DNA from: Micromonospora antibiotica
Lineage (GTDB): Bacteria; Actinomycetota; Actinomycetes; Mycobacteriales; Micromonosporaceae
Direction of reading: 5' to 3'
DNA: 64,000 bases
NCBI RefSeq assembly: GCF_017599305.1
Contig: NZ_JAGFWR010000024.1
Coordinates: forward strand, 28,755-92,754
The notes beneath the pieces were generated by a model, which searched no databases, was not told the origin of the DNA, and saw nothing but the letters and a program-made list of their open reading frames with translations. The position numbers and the translations under genes were made by a program. Below, one piece after another: positions 43,146 to 51,476 of the stretch (positions are counted from its first letter, which is position 1; each line of letters begins with the position of its first letter).

Positions 43146-45722
43146 CTACCGGCGTGGGATCCCGTACCGGGCGAGGTCACCCCGGGAGTTGATCCCGAGC
43201 TTCGCATAGGCGCGGAACAGGTGGTTCTCCACCGTCCGTACCGACAGGACCAGGCGCCCGGCGATCTCGGCGTTCGTCGCCCCACCCGCGGCGAGCTCGG
43301 CGACGAGGCGCTCACGGGAGGTCAACGGGTCGGCGGGCACGGGTGACCGGCCCAGCAGGGGAGTCGGCGGGTCACCCACCTCGTGCGCGAGCTCGGCGGC
43401 CCGTCGCCGGGCCGCCGCCGCAGCCCGACCGGACGCGCACCGGGACGCCGCGGCGGCGGCCTCTGCCGCGTACAGGGGTGAACCGACCGCCTCGAAGGCC
43501 GCCGCGGCCTCCAACAGGGTCGCGGGGCAGGCACGTTCCAGCCCGGTGGCCAGGGCCAGCCGCGCCACGCCGACGGGGGACCCGACGGCGAGCGACGCCA
43601 GCCGGGCCCGTACCCCGACGCCGTCGTGCATCCGCAGGCGCTCGTGCAGGATCCAGGACTCGGCGGCCACCGCCCGTTCCCGCGCGGCCCTGGCCTGACC
43701 CTGCCGCAGCAGGTCGCCGGCCAGGGCGTGACGACCCTCGGCGTACGCGGCCCAGCCCAGCGCGATCGGCACGGTGTGGCGCAGGAACCCCAGGCCCGCC
43801 CGGGGCGAGCGCAGGTGGGTCACCCACGTCGGATCCGGGTTCAGACCGCGTGAGCCGTGGGCCACGGTCAGCACGGACAGGCAGACCCGGGTGCAGTCGG
43901 TCATCCCGGCGGCCACCGAGGTCACCAGGCTCCGCCGCGCCCAGCGTGTCGCATCGTCCAGGTGCCCCGCCTGCAACCGGGCCGCACCGACGCACACCGC
44001 CGCCCAGGCGCGCTCGAAGACCACCCCGTCGGCCAGCGCGCCGTGGTACGCACGTTCGGCGGTGTTCGCGGCATCGTCGAGCCGACCGTGCTCGCGCAGG
44101 GCGTGGCTGGCGTACACGAGCAGTTTGTCGCGGGTCCCGGCGGTCGCCTCCGGCCCGGCGGCCGTGACCTGGTCGAGCAGTTCCTCGACGACGGCGACCG
44201 CCTCGCCGGTCCGACCCAGGTGGGCCAGGGCGTTGCTGCGGCTCGTCGCCAGCATGGTCCGGACCGGCAACGGCAGCGTGACGTCGTCCCCGACGTCGGA
44301 CGCGAGTGCCAGCGCCTCGTCGGGGAACCCGGCGTATGCCAGGGCGTCGGCCTCGGCGACCGCGAACAGGGCCCCGACCGGTGCGCCGGCGGGATACCGG
44401 GCGGACTGCTGCCGCAGCACGTCCCGGGCGGCGGGCAGGTCGTGGCAGCCCCAGAGGACCACCTTGTGCAGGGTCACGGCGAGCAGGGCGGCGTCCCTGC
44501 CCGGTGGGGTACGGCCCAGCGCGTCGCGTAGGACGGCCACGGCCTCGTCGGCACGCCCGGTCTCCCAGAGGTTGACCGCGAGGACGAGGGCGGCACCGAC
44601 GGCGACCTCCGGGTGGGCGGTCCACACCTCGGGGACCCGGTCGAGGCACGCCCGGGCGAGCCGTACCGCGACGTCCGTCGCACCACCGGCGGCGGCGACC
44701 CGCGCCGCGGCCAGCAACGGCCCCGGCTGCGCGGCCTCTCCGGCGTCCAGGCTCAACACGGTGCACCGCACCTGGTCGTGCGGCGCGAGACTCCGGGCGA
44801 CCGCGAGGTGCTCGCGGAGCACCGCCCGCCGACGGGCGGGCGACAGCCCTTCCCACAGCACCTCGGCGAACAACGGGTGCACGAACCGTGCGGTCTCGGC
44901 CGCCCAGACCGCGATCCCGTGGGCGACCAGTTGCTCGGTTCCGGCGAGGTGCCCGGCCTGCGCGATCTCGTCGTCGTGCGCCCGGCCGGTCGCGGCCAGG
45001 AAGCGGGCGGCGGCGACGGCGTCGTCGGGCAGGCCCGCCAGGCGGGTCGGCAGGAGGCTACGTAGCCCGGTGGGGACCGGCAGCGGCCCGACGGCGTGCC
45101 AGCCGACCGCCGACCGGTGCAACGCGCCGCTGCGTCGCGCGCCGTCGAGCAGTTGGGTGACGAACAGGGCGTTCCCGCCGGTCCGCCGCCACACGTCGTC
45201 GACGATCCCGGCGTCGACCGGGCCGTCGAGCAGCGCGTCGACCAGCTCCTCCGTGCACGTCCGGTCGAACGGCGCGATCGGCAGGAGCACGGTGTTCGAC
45301 GACGCCGCGAGCTCGGCCACGGCGGGCGGCACCCGATCGTCGGCGGTCCGGACGGTACCGACCAGGGTGCGACCGGCGTCGCGGGCGACCCGTACCGCCA
45401 CGGCCAGGGAGACCTCGTCGCAGCCGTCCAGGTCGTCGACCGCGAGCACCGTGCCGGCGGGGACCGCCCGGAGCACCTGGGCGACCATCTCCGCCAGTGA
45501 CGTCGTCGCCGGGTCGACCAGGTGCGCCAGGGCCGCCAGCGGGACGTGTGACAGGCCCCGCGTGCCCCGGGCGCGGACGGCAGGAACGGCCGTGGACACC
45601 GCGTCGAGCAGCCGGGTCTTGCCCACGCCTGCCTCGCCGGTGACCAGGACCACGTCCGTCTGTGGATCGCGTACCGCAGCGAGGACGTCGCTGAACTCCC
45701 CGGCCCGGCCGATCATCGTCAT
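43146..45722 (-). CDS. LAL-type LuxR-family regulator
   Basis: The 858-residue protein has an N-terminal AAA-type ATPase (Walker A TGEAGVGKTR at 28-37, Walker B-like TVLAVDDLDGCDE), a long helical TPR-like middle, and a C-terminal LuxR helix-turn-helix (LTSRERLVAELAAGGATNAE and VRTVENHLFRAYAKLG). This is the layout of large ATP-binding LuxR (MalT-like/LAL) regulators that often activate secondary metabolism or sugar genes. It is transcribed alone toward the secreted protein gene. Its ligand and targets are unknown. Confidence 0.92.
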   Translation of the reverse strand: MTMIGRAGEFSDVLAAVRDPQTDVVLVTGEAGVGKTRLLDAVSTAVPAVRARGTRGLSHVPLAALAHLVDPATTSLAEMVAQVLRAVPAGTVLAVDDLDGCDEVSLAVAVRVARDAGRTLVGTVRTADDRVPPAVAELAASSNTVLLPIAPFDRTCTEELVDALLDGPVDAGIVDDVWRRTGGNALFVTQLLDGARRSGALHRSAVGWHAVGPLPVPTGLRSLLPTRLAGLPDDAVAAARFLAATGRAHDDEIAQAGHLAGTEQLVAHGIAVWAAETARFVHPLFAEVLWEGLSPARRRAVLREHLAVARSLAPHDQVRCTVLSLDAGEAAQPGPLLAAARVAAAGGATDVAVRLARACLDRVPEVWTAHPEVAVGAALVLAVNLWETGRADEAVAVLRDALGRTPPGRDAALLAVTLHKVVLWGCHDLPAARDVLRQQSARYPAGAPVGALFAVAEADALAYAGFPDEALALASDVGDDVTLPLPVRTMLATSRSNALAHLGRTGEAVAVVEELLDQVTAAGPEATAGTRDKLLVYASHALREHGRLDDAANTAERAYHGALADGVVFERAWAAVCVGAARLQAGHLDDATRWARRSLVTSVAAGMTDCTRVCLSVLTVAHGSRGLNPDPTWVTHLRSPRAGLGFLRHTVPIALGWAAYAEGRHALAGDLLRQGQARAARERAVAAESWILHERLRMHDGVGVRARLASLAVGSPVGVARLALATGLERACPATLLEAAAAFEAVGSPLYAAEAAAAASRCASGRAAAAARRRAAELAHEVGDPPTPLLGRSPVPADPLTSRERLVAELAAGGATNAEIAGRLVLSVRTVENHLFRAYAKLGINSRGDLARYGIPRR

Positions 45723-46251
45723 GCCGGGATCATCTCCTCAGCCCCGTTGGTGGATGAAGCGTGCCGGCCGACGCCACCAGGCCTCCCGGGCACTCGTGAG
45801 CTGGACAGGCCCACCGGCGATCGACGACCGGCGGCACGGGCCCACACGGGACCGGGTTGCGGCCCCGCGTCGCGGCGGTTCGCCCGCTGTCCGGGCGTCG
45901 ACCGCCACGCCGTGCGCCCGTGTGCAGGCGCGGCTGGTCCACTCGTGGTGGTAGCGGCTGTGTGCTGCCTGCATTGTGGCCTCGACGAACCGGTACGCCA
46001 ACAATGCGCTCCAATCGGAATCCCGACCGGCCCGAGCGGGTGCCCACCGTGTCCGCCGCCCTGCCCACCCGCCGTTGCGCATTATTGCCAGGTTCTGCCG
46101 CAATTCTGGACAAAGGAAGCGCCGCGCCGAATTGGCGGTATTGGCCCGGCATGCTCGATCTGCGCCCGGCAGGGAATCCGACGTTGGTCGGGCATCAACC
46201 GACAACGATATTATCGATTGCATTGAATTTCCCGACCTCGAAGGGACGATT
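45723..46251. other. Intergenic region with AT-rich promoter zone
   Basis: No gene is supported between the LAL start and the small-peptide gene. The last 170 bases are unusually AT-rich (GATATTATCG, ATTGCATTGAATTT) and probably hold the peptide-gene promoter. Confidence 0.45.
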
Positions 46252-46392
46252 ATGTCCACATTGGTTCGCGCGGTCGTCGCGGCTGCCGCCCTGGCATTCG
46301 TCGTCGTTGGTGCCCAGGCGGCGCTGGCGTCGGCGCCTTCCGGTGAGGTGGTCGCGTTGTGCGCCCACGCACCCCGTGGCTGCGACAGCTGA
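46252..46392 (+). CDS. 46-residue exported peptide
   Basis: A good ribosome-binding site (GAAGGGA, five bases before ATG) introduces a 46-residue product. About 27 residues form a signal peptide (TLVRAVVAAAALAFVVVGAQ, then AALA). The predicted mature part is short, SAPSGEVVALCAHAPRGCDS, with two cysteines spaced by six residues that could form a loop. It is followed by a clear hairpin terminator, so it is a monocistronic small secreted peptide. The role (signal, toxin or RiPP-like precursor) cannot be decided, and no maturation genes are adjacent. Confidence 0.6.
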   Translation: MSTLVRAVVAAAALAFVVVGAQAALASAPSGEVVALCAHAPRGCDS

Positions 46393-46430
46393 CCCACCCT
46401 GCTGCGGCCGTCGCCCAGCCTGCGACATCG

Positions 46431-46456
46431 GGTGGCACCTCGCCTGAGGTGCCACC
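46431..46456 (+). terminator. Terminator after small-peptide gene
   Basis: GGTGGCACCTC and GAGGTGCCACC form a perfect 11-bp stem around GCCT, 38 bases downstream of the peptide stop. Confidence 0.8.
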
Positions 46457-46753
46457 GTGGCGGTGGCGTTCTGTCGTGGGGCATGGACAGTTCGGCGACC
46501 GTGCAGGATCGTGCCCGTGCCGGTCAGGTCCTGGCACCCCGGAACTGACAGCTGCACGTGATCCTGCCCGGCATGCTCCGCGCCAACGCACCACCCGGCC
46601 TGTCCCGGGCGGCGATCGACGATCCCCACGTCCGGGCGCCCGGGGGCACCCCAAACCGGTCCGAGCTCGGCGGACCGCCGCAATCGGCGAGTAGCAGTCG
46701 ATTCCGTCGCTCTCATCCAGCTCGCCGCCGCACTGGACCTGCCGCTCACCACG

Positions 46754-46945
46754 CTGCTCGACGCGCTCGTCGCCTCCACCGGGGCCGCCGGGATCGGGAC
46801 CATCCAGTCCGGTGTCTTTCCCGAGAACACCGCCAGCCTGGCCCTGCACGAGCGGGCCGGCTTCCGGGTCGTCGGCGTCCGCGAACGCGTCGACCGCCAC
46901 GACGCCCTCCTCATCCGTCTCGCTGGCGGCCAGGAGGTGCTCGCC
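46754..46945 (+). pseudogene. GNAT acetyltransferase remnant
   Basis: The plus strand reads LLDALVASTGAAGIGTIQSG, then VFPENTASLALHERAGFRVV and GVRERVDRHDALLIRL. This is the C-terminal half of a phosphinothricin/GNAT-type N-acetyltransferase, with the diagnostic FPENTASLALHERAGF element. The N-terminal half and the CoA-binding loop are missing and upstream text is not recognisable. The frame runs on to a stop at 47033 with unrelated sequence. It is considered a decayed gene. Confidence 0.65.
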
Positions 46946-47063
46946 CGCGCGGTCATCGACGCTGGGGCACCCCGAACGTCCTCGGCGCGTCCGGCCTGTC
47001 CGCCCGTGGCGAGACCGACGCCGCCGCGTACCTGACACCACCGACCATGACGGTGTCCCGGCC

Positions 47064-47516
47064 TCAACTGGTCGAGCCACCATGGTGGTCGAGTCTGTCG
47101 TGGAGCGTGTCGGCGAAGCCTTCGGCCATGGTGAGTTGGTCGCGCAGCGCGGTGACGCGGGTGGTGGCGGCGGTGTGGAACATGCCGAGCCGGTCGAGCA
47201 GGTCGGCGCGGTCGTTGCCGGTGGCGGTGTCGAGGGCGTCGAGGACGGCGAGCAGCTCGCGCATCTCGTCGAGGCTGAAGCCGAGGGGTTTCATCCGTTT
47301 GACCACGGCGAGGCGGCCGAGGTCAGGTTCGGTGTAGAGGCGGAAGCCGCCCTCGCTGCGGGCGGAGGGCACGATCAGGCCGGCCTCCTCGTAGTGGCGG
47401 ATGGTCCGGATGCTCAGCCCGACCCGCTCTGCTGCCTCGCCGATCTGCATGAGGCGGCCGGTGGCCGGGTCGCAGGGGTGCTGCTGCGGCCCGGTGTCCC
47501 GGCTGGTGGCGGCCAT
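47064..47516 (-). CDS. MerR-family regulator
   Basis: The 150-residue protein has a MerR DNA-binding domain (MQIGEAAERVGLSIRTIRHY, then EEAGLIVPSARSEGGFRLYT) and a C-terminal dimerisation coiled coil (DRLGMFHTAATTRVTALRDQ). There are no conserved metal-binding cysteines, so a metal sensor role is not indicated. The ATG overlaps the transporter stop (TGATG), so regulator and transporter are cotranscribed. It may start instead at the internal Met before QIGEAAER. It probably controls the SulP operon. Confidence 0.9.
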   Translation of the reverse strand: MAATSRDTGPQQHPCDPATGRLMQIGEAAERVGLSIRTIRHYEEAGLIVPSARSEGGFRLYTEPDLGRLAVVKRMKPLGFSLDEMRELLAVLDALDTATGNDRADLLDRLGMFHTAATTRVTALRDQLTMAEGFADTLHDRLDHHGGSTS

Positions 47517-49015
47517 CAGTGGCCGACGCCGAGTTGCCCGGCGAGAGTGTCGTGGATGCGGGCGCTGGGCTTGTTGAGTTCGATGATCTCGACGGTCTTG
47601 CCCCGGGTGGCGTACCTGGTGGTGATGGCGTCGAGGGCGGCGACGGAGGAGGCGTCCCAGACGTGGGCGTGGGTCATGTCGATGACCACGGTGTCGGGGT
47701 CGTTCGCGTAGTCGAACTGGCCGACGAGGTCGTTGCTGGAGGCGAAGAACAGCTCCCCGTGCACGGAGTAGACCCGGGTGGTGCCGTCGGGGTCGAGGAC
47801 GCTGGTGACCTCGACCAGGTGGGCGACCCGGCGGGCGAAGATCACCATGGCGGTGAGGACACCGACGACGACGCCGATGGCCAGGTTGTGGGTGGCCAGG
47901 GTGGTTACCACGGTGGCCAGCATGACGGTCGTCTCGCCGTACGGCATCCGCTTGAGCGTCCTCGGCGCGACGGAGTGCCAGTCGAAGGTCGACACCGCCA
48001 CGATGATCATCACCGCGACGAGGGCGGCCATCGGGATGACGGCGACCACGTCGCCGAGCGCGACGACGAGGACCAGCAGGAACACGCCGGCCAGGAAGGT
48101 CGACAAGCGGGTCCGGGCACCGGACGCCTTCACGTTGATCATCGTCTGGCCGATCATGGCGCAGCCGCCCATGCCACCGAAGAAGCCGGTGACGATGTTG
48201 GCCACACCCTGGCCCCAGGACTCGCGGGTCTTGTTGGAGTGCGTGTCGGTGATGTCGTCGACCAGTTTGGCGGTCATCAGCGACTCCATCAGCCCGACCA
48301 GCGCGATACCCAGGGCGTAGGGGGCGATCAGGGTGAGGGTGTCCATGGTCCAGGGGATCTGCGGCAGGCCGGGGGTGGGCAGGCTGTCCGGCAGGGCACC
48401 CTCGTCGCCGACGGTCGGCACCGCGATGCTGGCGACGACGGTTGTCAGGGTCAGCACCACGATGGCGACCAGCGGCGCCGGGACGGCGCGGGTGAGCCGG
48501 GGCAACCCGACCATGATCGCCAGCGCGACGGCGACGAGGGGGTAGACCAGCCACGGTACGCCGAGCAGGTGCGGAACCTGGGCGGCGAAGATCAGGATCG
48601 CCAGGGCGTTGACGAAGCCCACCATGACGCTGCGCGGGATGAACCGCATCAGCTTCGCCACCCCGAGCACCGCCAGCAGGATCTGGATCGCGCCACCGAG
48701 GATCACCGCCGCGATCAGGTGGTCCAGCCCGTGCTCCTTCGCCAGCGGCGCGACCACGAGGGCGATCGCGCCGGTCGCGGCGGAGATCATCGCCGGCCGG
48801 CCACCGCAGATCGCGATCGTGACCGCCATCGTGAATGACGCGAACAGCCCCACCCGGGGGTCGACCCCGGCCAGGATCGAGAAGGAGATCGCCTCCGGGA
48901 TCAACGCGAGGGCGACGACCAGTCCGGCGAGGACCTCGGTGCGGAACACCTTCGGCGACAGCCAGGACGGACGGGACAGACGCGGCCGGACGACCGCGGA
49001 CAGCACAGAAGACAT
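47516..49015 (-). CDS. SulP-family anion transporter with STAS domain
   Basis: The 499-residue membrane protein has about 11-12 helices (LAGLVVALALIPEAISFSIL; NIVTGFFGGMGGCAMIGQTM) and a C-terminal STAS domain (about 400-499; VVIDMTHAHVWDASSVAALD), the SulP/SLC26 layout for sulfate, bicarbonate or other anions. The ATG at 49015 (MSSVLSAVV) is the likely start. It is coupled to the MerR-family gene. No carbonic anhydrase or sulfate gene is adjacent to fix the ion. Confidence 0.9.
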   Translation of the reverse strand: MSSVLSAVVRPRLSRPSWLSPKVFRTEVLAGLVVALALIPEAISFSILAGVDPRVGLFASFTMAVTIAICGGRPAMISAATGAIALVVAPLAKEHGLDHLIAAVILGGAIQILLAVLGVAKLMRFIPRSVMVGFVNALAILIFAAQVPHLLGVPWLVYPLVAVALAIMVGLPRLTRAVPAPLVAIVVLTLTTVVASIAVPTVGDEGALPDSLPTPGLPQIPWTMDTLTLIAPYALGIALVGLMESLMTAKLVDDITDTHSNKTRESWGQGVANIVTGFFGGMGGCAMIGQTMINVKASGARTRLSTFLAGVFLLVLVVALGDVVAVIPMAALVAVMIIVAVSTFDWHSVAPRTLKRMPYGETTVMLATVVTTLATHNLAIGVVVGVLTAMVIFARRVAHLVEVTSVLDPDGTTRVYSVHGELFFASSNDLVGQFDYANDPDTVVIDMTHAHVWDASSVAALDAITTRYATRGKTVEIIELNKPSARIHDTLAGQLGVGH

Positions 49016-49160
49016 ACAGCCATTTCCACTCGGGCGTCTCGTGGACGCGCGCAACCCCAGCGCCGGGGCGCAGCCCGTTCACCGATCAGCGACAGCCGGA
49101 TCGGCCACCGAACCTACTCTCTCGTCAGGGGAGAGTTGGTCGAACGTGGTGGTCGTCACC

Positions 49161-49310
49161 CGGATCGCGGTCGTGCTGCCCGACCCCACCGCTCCCATGC
49201 CGACCCGCCTGCTCAGCGCCGCCGCCGACGCGGCCCACGGAGCCGGGAACCGGCCCGAGCCGACCGGATGTGCATCCCGCTGCCACCCGGGAGACGTGGA
49301 CGCCGTGCTC
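49161..49310 (+). pseudogene. Decayed LacI-family regulator fragment
   Basis: The plus strand encodes RIAVVLPDPTAPMPTRLLSA, then AADAAHGAG and, after a deletion, VDAVLDGMG. These align with residues of the LacI regulator at 34295 (RIAVVLPDTTDFVPTRLLSG, TDAAHEAG, VDAVLSF) with high DNA identity. The HTH and most of the sensor domain are gone. It sits beside the fucosidase gene, which suggests a former local regulator. The remaining part of 49016-49506 holds no gene. Confidence 0.7.
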
Positions 49311-49441
49311 GACGGGATGGGTGGGACGATCCGCAGGTCGTACCCGGAGATGCACCACCGGGACGGCCTGTCCCACCGGCGTGCGCCGCGCGTGGTCCGC
49401 CCACCCGCCGCAGCCCGCTGGCGGACGGCGGGCGCGGTGAG

Positions 49442-49486
49442 CCCCGGTGGGGTCGGCCCGAAGGATCGGTACCGGCCCCACCGGGG
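49442..49486 (-). terminator. Terminator after fucosidase gene
   Basis: CCCCGGTGGGGTCGG and CCGGCCCCACCGGGG pair over 15 bases with one G-T pair around a 15-base loop, starting 21 bases beyond the TAG of the minus-strand fucosidase gene. Confidence 0.75.
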
Positions 49487-49506
49487 TGGGTCTCCGGCGT
49501 CCGGGC

Positions 49507-51432
49507 CTAGCTGGTGGTGCAGGTGATGCTGGCCGGCGGGTTGTTGCTGCCGTTCCAGGTCGCGGTGAAACCGAACGTGGTGGAGGCGCCCGCGGCGAGC
49601 GCGCCGTTGTAGGCGACGTTGGAGACCGTCACGTTCGCCCCGCTCTGGGTGTGGCTGCCGTTCCAGATCTGGTTGATCACCTGGCCGTTGGGGAAGGTCC
49701 AGGACACCTTCCACCCGTTGATCGGCGTCGCCCCGGCGGTGACGGTGACGTCGGCCTGGAATCCACCGGACCAGGAGTTGGTGATGGTGTACTTCGCCGT
49801 CGCCTGGCCTGCCGGCGGCGCGGTGGTGCCGGTCGGCGTCGGGGTCGGCGTCGCGGTGGGGGTGGGAGGCGGCGTCGCGGTGGGGGTCGCGCCGACGAAG
49901 GTCAGCTTGACCACGTACGCGAGTGCACTGTACGGCGCGTTCGCCGACGGCATGGCGATACGCAGGCCGGACCCGTCCTGGGTGGGCCGGGGCAGGTTGA
50001 TGTACGTGCCGGCGGTGGAGCCGAGCAGTTGCACACCGGTCAGGTTGCCCAGGTTCACCCGGCCCGACGTCATCGTCGAGATGGTCAGGGTGCTGCCCGG
50101 CCAGCCCAGCACCGTCGCGTACAGGACGGTGTTGTTCTTGTTGCGGGTGAACCGGATGTCCCGGTTGGTGCCCGCGCGCGGCGTGACGAACGAGCCGCCG
50201 CCCATCTGGGTGGGGCCCTCGCCGTAGACGGACCAGGCCCGGGTGCCGTAGATCGACTCGCCGAACCGCTTGAGGTGGTCGCCGATACCCCGCAGGATCG
50301 TCTGTTGCCCGGACGGGATGACGCCGTCGGCCGTCGGCGCGACGTTGAGGACCATGGTGCCGTTCTTGCTGACCCGGTCGATCAACGCGTGCAGCAGGGC
50401 GGTGGTCGAGTAGTAGCCGATGCCCTGGGTGTAGCACCAGCTGCTGCTGGAGACGCTGTCGTCGGTGAGCCAGTAGGGGGACTGGATGCCCGCCGGGCCG
50501 CCGCGCTCGAAGTCGTAGACCTCACCGCGGTTGTTGAACCCGTCCTTGTAGGTGACCACCACGTCCCGGTTCCACGCGACAGCCTTGTTGTAGTAGTACG
50601 CCAGGAAGTCCAGTCGCCGTGCCTCGTCGATCCGGCCCAGGTAGAGGTCCTGCCAGATGAGGTCGGGCTGGTAGCCGTCGATGACCTCCCGCAGCTTGTC
50701 GGTCCACAGTTGCTGCTCGGTGGCGTTGTCGAGCTGACCGTAGAGCTTGCGCAGGGTGGTGCTCGACTGCTGTGGCACGTACTGGTAGTAGCCGCCGAAG
50801 TTCCACTGGTGGTGCAGCGAGACGAACAGCTTGAGACCCTTGGCGCGGATGGCGTCGGCGTGCAGCCGCAGCAGGTCCAGCTTCGGGCCGGTGGCCACGG
50901 AGTTCCACTCGTTGACCCTGCTGTTCCACATCGAGTAGCCGTCATGGTGCTCGGCCACCGGCCCGGCGAACTTCGCCCCGGCGTCGACGAACAACTGAGC
51001 CCACTCGTTGGGGTCCCAGTTGCCGCCAGCGGACTTGAGCTTCGGCGCGAACTGCACCCAGTTGCCCGCCTTGTCGCGGGACCCGTTGATGAAGTTGTGG
51101 TACGGCCAGGCCGCCGGATCGCCGTACACGCTCTTGTGATGGTTGTTCTCGTACGAGCCGTTGTTGTACATGTTGCGCGGGTACCACTCGTTGCCGAACG
51201 CGGGGACGGCGAACGCCCCCCAGTGGTAGTAGATGCCGAACTTGCCGTCCTGGAACCACTCGGCGGCCGGTGGGTGCTGGTCGACAGACGCCCAGGTCGG
51301 CGTGTAGCTCTGCGGGCCGGCGGTGGCCAGGGCGTTACGGGCACCGAGTAGACCGGTCGCGGCGATGACGCCCGTGGCGCCACCTGCGACGAGCAGGCCG
51401 CGGCGGGTCAGCCGCAGGGATGACGAGGACAT
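49507..51432 (-). CDS. Secreted GH29-type alpha-L-fucosidase with CBM2
   Basis: The 641-residue protein has a Tat-type signal (RLTRRGLLVAGGATGVIAAT), a GH29-like barrel (KFGIYYHWGAFAVPAFGNEW; AEHHDGYSMW; candidate nucleophile Asp in DLIWQDLYLG), a Thr/Pro linker (TPTATPPPTPTATPTPTPTG) and a C-terminal CBM2 of about 100 residues (WSGGFQADVTVTAGATPING; WNGSHTQSGANVTVSNV). It removes fucose-type residues from plant polysaccharides while the CBM2 tethers it to cellulose or xylan. It follows the arabinofuranosidase gene by 44 bases in one operon. Confidence 0.9.
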   Translation of the reverse strand: MSSSSLRLTRRGLLVAGGATGVIAATGLLGARNALATAGPQSYTPTWASVDQHPPAAEWFQDGKFGIYYHWGAFAVPAFGNEWYPRNMYNNGSYENNHHKSVYGDPAAWPYHNFINGSRDKAGNWVQFAPKLKSAGGNWDPNEWAQLFVDAGAKFAGPVAEHHDGYSMWNSRVNEWNSVATGPKLDLLRLHADAIRAKGLKLFVSLHHQWNFGGYYQYVPQQSSTTLRKLYGQLDNATEQQLWTDKLREVIDGYQPDLIWQDLYLGRIDEARRLDFLAYYYNKAVAWNRDVVVTYKDGFNNRGEVYDFERGGPAGIQSPYWLTDDSVSSSSWCYTQGIGYYSTTALLHALIDRVSKNGTMVLNVAPTADGVIPSGQQTILRGIGDHLKRFGESIYGTRAWSVYGEGPTQMGGGSFVTPRAGTNRDIRFTRNKNNTVLYATVLGWPGSTLTISTMTSGRVNLGNLTGVQLLGSTAGTYINLPRPTQDGSGLRIAMPSANAPYSALAYVVKLTFVGATPTATPPPTPTATPTPTPTGTTAPPAGQATAKYTITNSWSGGFQADVTVTAGATPINGWKVSWTFPNGQVINQIWNGSHTQSGANVTVSNVAYNGALAAGASTTFGFTATWNGSNNPPASITCTTS

Positions 51433-51476
51433 GAGGGGTCTCCTTGGGGGACGGTGGTGGTGTGGCGGAGACCAGG

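Noticed and set aside
47064..49082. A 672-codon frame joining the MerR domain to sequence upstream.
   Set aside because: The upstream part is an Arg/Pro/Gly-rich shadow of the SulP transporter gene; the MerR protein starts at 47516.
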